Shown piece after piece: positions 17,299-25,842 of a stretch of DNA of 64,000 nt. The stretch is from Lederbergia citrisecunda. Its GTDB lineage: Bacteria > Bacillota > Bacilli > Bacillales > Bacillaceae_C. Each line of letters opens with the position of its first letter. Position 1 is the stretch's first letter. The notes beneath the pieces were generated by a model. It was given only the letters and a program-made list of their open reading frames with translations. It had not been told where the DNA came from and did no database searches. Where the stretch lies: positions 445,001 to 509,000 of the forward strand of contig NZ_JAGYPJ010000001.1 in the NCBI RefSeq assembly GCF_018343695.1, read 5' to 3'. The translations under genes and the position numbers were made by a program.

Positions 17299-18462
17299 AT
17301 GGCTAGAAAACTAACTGCACAAGAGAGAATACTAAGAAAGTTAAAACGCGATAAAAAGAAAAACCTACCTTATACCATCATTACCCTAGCGATAACGATG
17401 ATCTTAATGATTGTATTTTCCGTTGCCAGTGAGCCGCCGAAAATCAAGGTGAGTAATGATAAAAATACTATTTTTACTGCTACTATGGCTGGTGATGTAA
17501 TGATGGGACGGAATGTTGAGTACGTAACGAATCGGTATGGTCAGGATTATTTATTTCGATATGTAAAACCATATTTGGAGTCGTCAGACTATGTTGTGAG
17601 TAATTTTGAGCATCCCGTTGTTCTACAGGATGGCTACACGAAAGCTGAAAAGTACATTCATTTAAAAACATCTAAGGAGTCCGTCGAGACATTAAAGAAC
17701 CTTAATTTCAGTGCTGTCACCATTGCAAATAATCATTTAAAGGATTATGGAAAAAGAGGATTGGTAGACACGCTTAATACTTTTAAAGAAGTCGGCCTTG
17801 ATGCAGTAGGTGCAGGATTGGATCTTGAGGATTCAAAAAAAATATCGTATCAAACAAAGAATAATGTTAAAGTGGCGCTCCTTGGGTTCACCGATTCTTT
17901 TACGAAAGGAGCCCGAGCGTTAGAGCTCCGGTCAGGGGTGCTAGCGGCTGATCCTGAAATATTTTTGCCACTCATTAATGAAGCGAAAATGAATGCTGAT
18001 TTAGTAATCGTGAATGTCCACTGGGGCCAAGAATATGATAACGAAGCCCATCCAAGACAAAAGGAGATAGCTAAAGCCATGGTCGATGCCGGGGCTGACA
18101 TTATAGTAGGTCATCATCCACATGTTCTTTCATCTGTAGAAGTGTATAAAAATAGTGTCATTTTCTATAGTTTAGGAAACTTTGTGTTTGACCAAGGTTG
18201 GACGAGAACGAGAGATAGCGCAATTGTCCAATATAAGCTTCATTCTAATGGCAAAGCAAAAATTGAAGTTACACCATTAAGAATTCGGGAAGCAACACCT
18301 AAACCCATTGGGAAATTAGGTTACTTCCATGCCCAAAAAATATTTCGCACGTTAACGAAGGATACGCCAAACAAGGACGAATGGAAAATTGAAAATGGGA
18401 AGTTGACTTATGAATTAGATCATTCAAATGTCCTAAAAGAGGTTGCGACTAGTGGAAAATAA
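17299..18462 (+). CDS. pgsA: Poly-gamma-glutamate export protein PgsA (CapA family)
   Basis: The 387-residue protein has a basic cytoplasmic start, one membrane anchor at about residues 25-44 and a large outside domain of the CapA metallophosphoesterase-like fold. Typical segments are MAGDVMMGRNVE, SNFEHPV, IANNHLKDYG and VGHHPHVL, which carry the metal-type Asp, Asn and His residues. PgsA is needed for polymer export and removal from the synthase. It is translationally linked to the next gene, whose start overlaps its last codons. Confidence 0.96.
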   Translation: MARKLTAQERILRKLKRDKKKNLPYTIITLAITMILMIVFSVASEPPKIKVSNDKNTIFTATMAGDVMMGRNVEYVTNRYGQDYLFRYVKPYLESSDYVVSNFEHPVVLQDGYTKAEKYIHLKTSKESVETLKNLNFSAVTIANNHLKDYGKRGLVDTLNTFKEVGLDAVGAGLDLEDSKKISYQTKNNVKVALLGFTDSFTKGARALELRSGVLAADPEIFLPLINEAKMNADLVIVNVHWGQEYDNEAHPRQKEIAKAMVDAGADIIVGHHPHVLSSVEVYKNSVIFYSLGNFVFDQGWTRTRDSAIVQYKLHSNGKAKIEVTPLRIREATPKPIGKLGYFHAQKIFRTLTKDTPNKDEWKIENGKLTYELDHSNVLKEVATSGK

Positions 18463-20095
18463 GCTATTATTCTCCATTTTGTTCATCGTCGTGTGCGTTT
18501 TAACTTTTATGTTATTTAAGAACAATGATATTCAGCTTCAGCCAACCGATGACAATGTGAAGTTTGAAGTTGAGCCTGAGACTCCATTAGAAAGTTCCGT
18601 AGGGTATGGGGTGAGTTCTTCTCACCCACTAGCGGTGAAAGTAGGGATGGACATTCTTGAAAATGGTGGAAATGCAGTGGATGCTGCCATCGCCGTATCG
18701 TATGCCCTTGGTGTTGTTGAGCCGTATGGTTCAGGTATTGGCGGTGGAGGTGAAATGCTGATTCTGCCGGCAAGCGGGAAAAAGCCGATTCTTTATGAGT
18801 ATCGTGAAAAGGTGCCGATGTCGGGTACAATCCCTAATGGATATGTTGGAATCCCTGGATTTGTTAAAGGGATGGAAGTTATTCATGATGATTTAGGTTC
18901 AGTAAAGATGGCTGATTTGATTCAGCCCTCTATTCATCTCGCCGAAAAGGGGTTTAAAGTGAATCGCCATTTGACAGAGCGCTTAGAGGGTGCTAGTAGC
19001 AGAATGCCAATCAACAACCTGACACACTTATTTCCAAATGGTGAAGCGATTAAACCAAATGAAGTATTAAAACAAACAGATTTAGCAGAAGCCTTAAAAA
19101 TACTTAAAAAAAATGGGGCAGAATCCTTTTATAAAGGAAAACTCGCTAAGAAATTATTACAAGCGGTGCAGCCTTTTACCGCTTATGATTTGGAAAGTTA
19201 CTCAATTGCGATATCTAGACCTGCTATCGGTAAATTTAAAGATTTTGACGTCATTTCTGCTCCCGCACCTCTTTCTGGTGCTACGTTAATTCAATCTTTA
19301 CAAATGACAGAAATGCTAAATCTTGCTTCTCTTGAAGTTAATTCTGCTGATTATATTCATCTGTTAGGAGAAATATCGAAGCGAGCTTATTTTGACCGAT
19401 TAAAAAATATTGCAGATCCAAGTTACTTTCAGCCTCCAGAGAACCTTACGAGTAAGGAATATACTAAAAACCTTGTAAAGGATATTTCTTTGGACAAGCT
19501 CTCTGAGAATTACCGGATCAACGACTCGGTTGCAGACGAAGAGGATTACGATAATACTACTCACTTTGTCGTCATAGATAAACAAGGAATGGTTGTGTCT
19601 ACTACAAACACGCTAGGTAACTTCTTTGGTTCGGGTAAATATGTAGGAGGATTTTTCCTAAACAATCAGTTGAGCAACTTTAGTCAATCACCGAATCTAC
19701 CAAATAGTCCTGCTCCAGGTAAAAGACCAAGAAGTTTTACGAGCCCGACAATCTTGAAAAATCAGGATATGATTATTGGCATTGGTACTCCAGGAGGAAA
19801 ACGCATTCCTATGGTGCTTACACAAGTGATCATCCGCCATCTTTTACTAGGAGAATCAGTTCAAGAAGCGATCGATGCACCAAGGTTTTATGTTGAAGAT
19901 AACGTTATATATACGGAAGAGCCTCTTTCTGAAAATATTAGTAAAGAACTACGTTCAAGAGGATATAAAGTAATAATTAAAAAATCGCCTTCCTTTTACG
20001 GAGGAGTACAAGCTCTCATTATTGATCGAAAAAAGGAAGAAATATATGGAGGCGCAGACCAGCGGAGAAGTGGTTACTGGCAAGTAGCAGAATAA
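18452..20095 (+). CDS. Gamma-glutamyltransferase family protein, GGT/CapD type
   Basis: This N-terminal threonine hydrolase self-cleaves to form two subunits and acts on gamma-glutamyl bonds. A membrane anchor (residues about 5-22) is followed by the large-subunit segments YGSGIGGGGEMLIL and REKVPMSG. The likely nucleophile is the first threonine of NTTHFVV, near residue 369, ahead of the STTNTLG segment. I choose GTG 18452, nine bases after AAAGAGG; TTG 18443 is too close to that site. It overlaps the end of pgsA, so it is part of the pgs operon, as capD is in the capsule operon of B. anthracis. It may anchor or trim the polymer. Confidence 0.92.
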   Translation: MENKLLFSILFIVVCVLTFMLFKNNDIQLQPTDDNVKFEVEPETPLESSVGYGVSSSHPLAVKVGMDILENGGNAVDAAIAVSYALGVVEPYGSGIGGGGEMLILPASGKKPILYEYREKVPMSGTIPNGYVGIPGFVKGMEVIHDDLGSVKMADLIQPSIHLAEKGFKVNRHLTERLEGASSRMPINNLTHLFPNGEAIKPNEVLKQTDLAEALKILKKNGAESFYKGKLAKKLLQAVQPFTAYDLESYSIAISRPAIGKFKDFDVISAPAPLSGATLIQSLQMTEMLNLASLEVNSADYIHLLGEISKRAYFDRLKNIADPSYFQPPENLTSKEYTKNLVKDISLDKLSENYRINDSVADEEDYDNTTHFVVIDKQGMVVSTTNTLGNFFGSGKYVGGFFLNNQLSNFSQSPNLPNSPAPGKRPRSFTSPTILKNQDMIIGIGTPGGKRIPMVLTQVIIRHLLLGESVQEAIDAPRFYVEDNVIYTEEPLSENISKELRSRGYKVIIKKSPSFYGGVQALIIDRKKEEIYGGADQRRSGYWQVAE

Positions 20096-20116
20096 TAAAA
20101 GATGGAGTGAAGAAGA

Positions 20117-20281
20117 ATGAAAAAAATAATGCAAGCAGTTATGCCTTTTGTATTCCTATTTACAGCACTATTCGCCATGTCCAATTTTAAACATAAAGAA
20201 GTCCTTACATCACTCGAGTCACAGAAAATAGTCGAGTTTTTTAAAAACAAGGGGGCTACTAGTAATCTACCAATTGAATAA
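20117..20281 (+). CDS. pgsE: PgsE/CapE-type small membrane protein
   Basis: A 54-residue frame begins at an ATG after GGAGTGAAG, 21 bases behind the GGT gene. The product starts MKKIMQAVMPFVFLFTALFA, a single hydrophobic segment, followed by a charged helix and a short tail. Size, topology and place at the end of the operon match PgsE (about 55 residues), a small protein that helps poly-gamma-glutamate production in Bacillus. A terminator follows directly. Too short for routine gene prediction. Confidence 0.85.
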   Translation: MKKIMQAVMPFVFLFTALFAMSNFKHKEVLTSLESQKIVEFFKNKGATSNLPIE

Positions 20282-20284
20282 TCA

Positions 20285-20317
20285 AAAAAGGTCCTTTTGA
20301 AAAGGGCCTTTTTCTAT
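20285..20317 (+). terminator. Terminator of the pgs operon
   Basis: AAAAAGGTCC and GGGCCTTTTT pair around a short loop and end in a T run, directly after pgsE. Confidence 0.85.
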
Positions 20318-20497
20318 ACTTAGAAAATTAATAATATGAAACGATGTGGAGAACGATATAAAGACAGTTTTCGTCTAGCTCCAGGCGCCTTCCGCTTTTG
20401 TACATATATAATAAAAATATTCGAAATTCGAGGTTTTCGCCCATAATATGGTAAAATATTCATGTAATTACCATAAAAAGGGGAGGAAACGAGAATT

Positions 20498-22099
20498 TTG
20501 AAAACGAAATCCATTTTTTTGATGACTATCATGATTATTATAGTCGTTTTCAATGGAGTAAAGGAAAGTCAGGCAGCCACGGAAAATTCTTTATTAATCG
20601 AAGCAAATAAATATATAGGAGTTCCGTATTTATATGGTGGGGAAAATCCTCAAGGCTTTGATAGTTCAGGATTTGTAAAATATATATTTGGACAAACATA
20701 TAATCAAGTCATGCCACGTACGGCACAAAAACAATATAGTGTGGGAACAGCGGTAGCAAGAAACTCACTTATGCCAGGGGATCTCGTTTTTTTCGGAAGT
20801 AGTGCTACTAATATCACTCACGTAGCGTTCTATCTAGGAAATGACCAGCTTATCCATGCGACAGTTTCACAAGGTGTAAGTATTACAAGCTTCGAAAAAA
20901 GTGCGTATTGGAGCGCAAATTATGTAGGTGCCAAGCGTATATCCAAATTACCTGCAGAAACGATAGATAATATTATTGTAAAAGAAGCACTAAAGTACGA
21001 AGGCTCTCCATACCTTTATGGCGGGACGACACCTAAAGGATTCGATAGCTCAGGATTTACGCAATATGTCATTAATCAAACGTTAGGATTTAAGCTTCCT
21101 CGTACTGCACAACAACAATTTGCCATGGGAACAGAGGTAGCTAGGAAGTCACTAGAGCCAGGAGATTTAGTCTTTTTTGGCAGCAGCACTAGTAATATCA
21201 CACATGTCGCAATCTATAAAGGGAATGACGAGCTTATCCATGCGACAGTTTCACAAGGTGTAACGATTACGAGCTTTGAAAAAAGTGCATACTGGAGCTC
21301 TAATTTTGTTGGAGCAAAACGTATAACTGGAGCGCCAGTTATTGATGCAAATAATCCACTTGTAAAAGAAGCTCTAAAATATCAAGGAGTTCCTTATGTA
21401 TTCGGAGGCGAGAATCCCGGAGAAGGATTTGATTGCTCAGCCTTTGTCCGCTATGTGCATTTAAAAGCGTTAGGAATTTACTTGCCTAGGTCTACAGACC
21501 AACAATGGCAAGTTGGTAAAAAGATAGAATTGGCAGATATTCAGCCTGGAGATGTCATTTTCTTCAGCGATACGTACAGGGATGGAATCTCTCATAATGG
21601 CATTTATATTGGTGGTAACCAGTTTATCCATGCGACAAGAGGTGATGCAGTGACCATTTCCTATTTAAGCAGTGAATATTGGCAATCTAAATTTACAGGA
21701 GTACGTAGGTTTTCCGGATTAACATTACCAAAAGAAAACCCACTTGTTGCCGAAGGAACGAAATATATCGGAGAAGTACCCTATGTAAATGGTGGAACAA
21801 ATCCAGACACAGGATTTGATGTATCTGGCTTTGTTCAATATGTATTCAAACAAGCAGCAAATGTGGATATCCCACGCTGGGGAGACCAACAAATGTTAAT
21901 TGGTGAAAGCGTAGAAAGAAGCGATCTGCAACCGGGTGATATCGTATTTTTTAAACTAACAACGATTAACCCAGCCATCTATATCGGCAACGACCAAGTT
22001 GTTCATGTAACGGTGTCAGACGGAGTAAGAATCACCAACATCAAAACAAATACTACTTGGAGCTCTAAATACCTTGGAGTTAAAAGGATAGTTAAATAG
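20498..22099 (+). CDS. Secreted protein with four tandem NlpC/P60 domains, mostly degenerate
   Basis: The 533-residue protein has a signal peptide (cut likely after ESQA, residue 26) and four repeats of about 125 residues, each starting GVPYLYGG-like and followed by the GFDxSGF nucleophile motif. NlpC/P60 enzymes are cysteine peptidases of wall peptides or poly-gamma-glutamate. Only domain 3 keeps cysteine (C313, with H366). Domains 1 and 2 have serine (S56, S184) with histidine kept (H108, H236). Domain 4 has valine (V442) and N-P in place of the T-H pair. The start is TTG 20498 after GGGGAGG. Its place next to the pgs operon recalls PgdS, a gamma-DL-glutamyl hydrolase. Confidence 0.92.
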   Translation: MKTKSIFLMTIMIIIVVFNGVKESQAATENSLLIEANKYIGVPYLYGGENPQGFDSSGFVKYIFGQTYNQVMPRTAQKQYSVGTAVARNSLMPGDLVFFGSSATNITHVAFYLGNDQLIHATVSQGVSITSFEKSAYWSANYVGAKRISKLPAETIDNIIVKEALKYEGSPYLYGGTTPKGFDSSGFTQYVINQTLGFKLPRTAQQQFAMGTEVARKSLEPGDLVFFGSSTSNITHVAIYKGNDELIHATVSQGVTITSFEKSAYWSSNFVGAKRITGAPVIDANNPLVKEALKYQGVPYVFGGENPGEGFDCSAFVRYVHLKALGIYLPRSTDQQWQVGKKIELADIQPGDVIFFSDTYRDGISHNGIYIGGNQFIHATRGDAVTISYLSSEYWQSKFTGVRRFSGLTLPKENPLVAEGTKYIGEVPYVNGGTNPDTGFDVSGFVQYVFKQAANVDIPRWGDQQMLIGESVERSDLQPGDIVFFKLTTINPAIYIGNDQVVHVTVSDGVRITNIKTNTTWSSKYLGVKRIVK

Positions 22100-22104
22100 A
22101 TTAT

Positions 22105-22136
22105 TAGGGTGGTGCCTGGCACCACCCTAATTTTGT
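22105..22136 (+). terminator. Terminator after the NlpC/P60 gene
   Basis: TTAGGGTGGTGCC and its near-exact complement form a tight 13-bp hairpin followed by TTTTG. The sequence is also the left end of a GTGCCTG-type repeat that runs to about 22165. Confidence 0.75.
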
Positions 22137-22454
22137 TCGACAATAATCATAAAGTGATAGGCACCGCGCGAATTAGTTATATCCCTGGATATCTTTCCTA
22201 TTTTTCAAATCAATATTCTAATGTCTTCTATTTATAAAAGAATCAACCCCGATATCTTGGTTCTTCACGACCTTCTTCAGTAATAGCGACAGTAATTTTT
22301 TTTTGTGTACGTTTAAACCCATGTATTATATGGTATTTCATAGTAACTAGCTCTTTTTTGTATTGTAGCTCTGATTTGGTTTGGTTTTTTCATTACACAT
22401 GCCAACAAAATTAATCTACTTATTTACGAGTAAGGAGCTAGTTTCGTTCATGAT

Positions 22455-22585
22455 AGATTCTTGTCCTTCTCCCTACTGTAAGTCATCATCGACTAAAAGC
22501 CGCCACGTTCTGTGGCGACGTCGACGGACCCACATCCTGTTGGCCTGAACGTCATGGGCAAAGGGTTTCCACTTTTCTTGTTTAA
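22455..22585. repeat. Interspersed repeat copy (GTCGACGGACCCACATCC family)
   Basis: It contains GCCACGTTCTGTGGC and CCCACATCCTGTTGG hairpins and the GTCGACGGACC core shared with copies near 46.6, 49.2 and 53.6 kb. The rest of 22166-22620 shows no gene. Confidence 0.65.
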
Positions 22586-22630
22586 CGCTTTAAAGCATGT
22601 ATTTTAATTTTCTGTATATTTGAAATCTTA

Positions 22631-22698
22631 TTGACTATAGGACAAAAGCAGTGTAACATAACGATAATTATTGCCAATATTTTATGAAAATAGGCAAT
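22631..22698 (+). promoter_or_regulatory. SigA-type promoter and operator-like dyad of the ABC importer
   Basis: TTGACT (22631-22636) and TAACAT (22654-22659) are 17 bases apart. Just downstream, ATTGCC (22670-22675) and GGCAAT (22693-22698) with TATTTT/AAAATA inside form a 29-bp dyad, a likely repressor site near the start of transcription. Confidence 0.5.
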
Positions 22699-22757
22699 GA
22701 GCATAATAGATAGTTATTTTGCTAATAAGCAAAAAACTTTATTGAGGGGGAAATAGA

Positions 22758-23786
22758 ATGAAGGGTAGCTTAAATAAGCTTGCTATTTTGCTATTCGGTG
22801 CCATGTTAATGCTTGCAGCTTGTGGTGGGACAAGCTCAAATGCACCAAAAGAAGAAGAGCAAAAGCCAAGTGGTAGTAATCAGGAAGAAAATCAAAAAGA
22901 AGAACCTGCAAAAAAATATAAAATTGGGGTTACTCAAATTGTTGAACATGATTCATTAAATGCGGCATTTGACGGATTCAAAAAGGCTTTGGAAGATGCT
23001 GGGCTAGAAGTTGAATATGATGTGCAAAATGCTCAAGGAGATCCTAATAATAATCCTACTATTGCAACAAATCTTGTAAATGCAGGAGTGGATTTGATCT
23101 TTGCTAACTCCACACCAAGTGCACAATCTGTTGCCAGCGAAACACAAGATATTCCGATTGTATTCACTTCCGTAACGGATGCAGTTGGGGCAGAATTAGT
23201 TGAATCAATGGAAAAGCCAGGTGGGAATGTTACAGGAACAATTGACAATCATCCAGATGCGATTCCAAATACGATGAAATTTCTAAAAGAACAGCTCAAT
23301 GCTAAAAAAGTTGGAATGGTGTTTAACTCTGGTGAACAAAATTCAAGAGCACAAGTAGATACTGCTAAAAAAGCAGCTGAGGAACTTGGTATTAAAGTTG
23401 AAGAGGCTTCTGTTTCAACTTCAGCTGAAGTTAAACAAGCGACTGAATCATTACTTGGGAAAGTTGATTCACTTTACATCATTACAGATAATACAGTTGT
23501 ATCTGCATTAGAATCTGTTGTTGATGTAGCAAACAACAATAAATTGCCATTAATGGTAGGGGAATTTGATTCAGTTAGAAATGGCGGTCTTGGCGCATAT
23601 GGTTTTGAATATTTCGATATCGGTTATGAAGCTGGTCAAATGGCAGTAAAAATATTAAAAGATGGTGTAAAACCTGCTGATATACCTGCACAAGTACCAC
23701 AAAACCTTAAACTCGTTATGAACAAAGAAACAGCAGAAACAATTGGATTAGAAATTAAGGACGAATGGAAAGCTGAATTAGAATAG
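22758..23786 (+). CDS. ABC transporter substrate-binding lipoprotein, TrpX-like
   Basis: The 342-residue protein has a lipoprotein signal with lipobox LAAC (cysteine near residue 22), a charged linker and then a two-lobe binding domain of the ABC_sub_bind (COG2984) family. Typical segments include KYKIGVTQIVEHDSLN, ANSTPSAQS and PIVFTSVTDAVGAELV. Members near TrpX bind tryptophan or tyrosine, but many are uncharacterised. It is the first gene of a three-gene importer with its permease 18 bases downstream. A dyad between promoter and gene suggests repression. Confidence 0.92.
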   Translation: MKGSLNKLAILLFGAMLMLAACGGTSSNAPKEEEQKPSGSNQEENQKEEPAKKYKIGVTQIVEHDSLNAAFDGFKKALEDAGLEVEYDVQNAQGDPNNNPTIATNLVNAGVDLIFANSTPSAQSVASETQDIPIVFTSVTDAVGAELVESMEKPGGNVTGTIDNHPDAIPNTMKFLKEQLNAKKVGMVFNSGEQNSRAQVDTAKKAAEELGIKVEEASVSTSAEVKQATESLLGKVDSLYIITDNTVVSALESVVDVANNNKLPLMVGEFDSVRNGGLGAYGFEYFDIGYEAGQMAVKILKDGVKPADIPAQVPQNLKLVMNKETAETIGLEIKDEWKAELE

Positions 23787-23804
23787 ATAGGAGATGATTC
23801 TAAT

Positions 23805-24854
23805 ATGTTTGCAGCAATGTTTGGCTCCGTAGAGCAAGGAATCATCTATGCAATTATGGCACTTGGAGTGTATCTTACATTCCGAGTGCTTGATTTTCCA
23901 GACCTAACGGTTGATGGAAGCTTTGTTACTGGTGCTAGTACCGCAGCTACTATGATTGTTTTCGGGTTTCATCCTATTATTGCAACAGCATCAGCTCTTG
24001 TAGTTGGATTCTTAGCGGGATGTATTACAGGGCTTTTGCATACAAAAGGGAAAATCAATCCATTATTATCAGGTATTTTAATGATGATTGCTTTATATTC
24101 CATTAACTTAAGAATAATGGGATTAACGACAGAAAATTCAGTAGGACGCCCTAATATTTCGTTAATGAAACTAGATACTGTCTTTACAAAGTTTCACCAA
24201 TTTTGGGGATCGCTCGGTATTGATCCATTTTTAAATCAGATTTTAACAAAATTAGGGGTTAAGTTTTTACCTACTACTTGGGGTATCTTTTTCCTCATGG
24301 TTGTTGTGACTTTGTTGATTAAATTTGTTGCTGACTGGTTTTTACAAACAGAAGTGGGACTCGCCATTCGGGCAACCGGAGATAATAGAAGGATGATCCG
24401 TAGTTTTTCCGCCAATACCGATAATTTTATTATTCTTGGGTTGGGGATATCGAATGCTTTAGTTGCTTTTTCAGGAGCATTGATCGCTCAGTATTCTAAG
24501 TTCTCGGATATTGGTATGGGAATTGGAATGATCATCATTGGACTCGCTTCCGTCATTATTGGCGAAGCAATTTTCGGTACGAAAACGATTGTGAGGACAA
24601 CATTGGCTGTCGTGGCTGGTGCTATTATTTACCGTATTGTTTTAGGGCTTGCACTTCGAATTGATTTGCTTGATACCGGAGATATGAAACTTATTACAGC
24701 TATTATTGTTATTTTAGCTCTAATCGTTCCGCAATTGTTTGAAAAAAGCAGAGAAAAAAAGAGAAAAGCGAAGCGTCATGCAGAGAGGTTAGCATCTCTT
24801 TCCAAACTTGAAAAAGGGGAGGGGAAGCTCAATGCTGAAGCTAGAACAGATTAA
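23805..24854 (+). CDS. ABC transporter permease, TrpY-like
   Basis: A 349-residue membrane protein of the BPD_transp_2 (LivH/RbsC-like) family with about eight to nine helices. It starts FAAMFGSVEQGIIYAIMALG and has LTVDGSFVTGA in the first loop, typical of COG4120 permeases. The C-terminal tail is very basic (KSREKKRKAKRHAERL) and cytoplasmic. The ATPase gene overlaps its last 23 bases, so translation is coupled. Confidence 0.92.
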   Translation: MFAAMFGSVEQGIIYAIMALGVYLTFRVLDFPDLTVDGSFVTGASTAATMIVFGFHPIIATASALVVGFLAGCITGLLHTKGKINPLLSGILMMIALYSINLRIMGLTTENSVGRPNISLMKLDTVFTKFHQFWGSLGIDPFLNQILTKLGVKFLPTTWGIFFLMVVVTLLIKFVADWFLQTEVGLAIRATGDNRRMIRSFSANTDNFIILGLGISNALVAFSGALIAQYSKFSDIGMGIGMIIIGLASVIIGEAIFGTKTIVRTTLAVVAGAIIYRIVLGLALRIDLLDTGDMKLITAIIVILALIVPQLFEKSREKKRKAKRHAERLASLSKLEKGEGKLNAEARTD

Positions 24855-25629
24855 TAAAATATTTAACGAAGCAACACTTGATGAAAAAATAGCACTAGAT
24901 CAAATAAATCTTGAACTGAAGTCAGGTGACTTCGTTACAGTAATAGGAAGCAATGGTGCTGGAAAATCCACTTTAATGAATATGATCTCTGGAGCTCTTA
25001 TTCCGGATTTCGGAAATGTACTCATTGATGAAAAAAATGTTACAAAGCTTCCGGAGTTTAAAAGATCTCAGTTTATTGGTAGGGTATTTCAGGACCCAAT
25101 GGCTGGAACGGCTCCTAATATGACAATTGAAGAAAACCTTGCGATGGCTTATTCAAGAAACAAAAAAAGAGGTCTTCGAAAAGGTGTAGATAAAAAGAGA
25201 CGTGAATTTTTTCGTGAATCACTGGAATCCCTTCATTTGAATCTGGAAAACCGCCTCAATGCGAAAGTAGGATTGCTTTCAGGTGGGGAAAGACAAGCGT
25301 TGTCCTTATTAATGGCTACATTTACCAAGCCTTCCATTTTGTTGTTGGATGAGCATACGGCAGCACTAGATCCATCCAGAGCGGAATTGATCACGAATTT
25401 AACGAAGCAACTTGTCGAAAAAGACAAATTGACGACGTTAATGGTCACTCACAATATGCAACAAGCACTTGATCTTGGAAATCGCCTGATTATGATGGAT
25501 AAAGGTCAAATTATTTTGGAAGTTAATTCTGATAAGAAGCACGAACTGACAATCGATAAACTAATGGCAGAATTTCAGCGCATTCGTGGAGAAAAGATGA
25601 CAGATGATAAAGCATTACTAACGATATAA
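24832..25629 (+). CDS. ABC transporter ATP-binding protein, TrpZ-like
   Basis: The ATPase has Walker A GSNGAGKST, signature LSGGERQ and Walker B ILLLDEHTAALDP, followed by the H-loop VTHNM. I choose ATG 24832 (265 residues), which has GGGGAGGGG upstream; an in-frame start at 24808 would add eight residues. It completes the COG2984/COG4120/COG1101 importer. The gene ends at a terminator, so the operon has three genes. Confidence 0.94.
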   Translation: MLKLEQINKIFNEATLDEKIALDQINLELKSGDFVTVIGSNGAGKSTLMNMISGALIPDFGNVLIDEKNVTKLPEFKRSQFIGRVFQDPMAGTAPNMTIEENLAMAYSRNKKRGLRKGVDKKRREFFRESLESLHLNLENRLNAKVGLLSGGERQALSLLMATFTKPSILLLDEHTAALDPSRAELITNLTKQLVEKDKLTTLMVTHNMQQALDLGNRLIMMDKGQIILEVNSDKKHELTIDKLMAEFQRIRGEKMTDDKALLTI

Positions 25630-25631
25630 TG

Positions 25632-25672
25632 AAAAAGAGGCTATTCATAAATTGAATAACCTCTTTTTTAAT
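25632..25672 (+). terminator. Terminator of the ABC importer operon
   Basis: AAAGAGG with ATTCA pairs with TGAAT and CCTCTTT, and a T run follows. Confidence 0.8.
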
Positions 25673-25842
25673 GGAGTTTTTAAGTATAAAAGATATTCAA
25701 TTTCCATATGGACTGAAATATTAGGAAAATTGAGTTGTACAAAGTAAATCTGTACTAAAATGAGAAGAAAGCAAAGTTTCAGACCGGATCATGCTTGATA
25801 TAGATTAAAAGGTAGCTTTCAGTCTCTATAATTCAATTTTTA

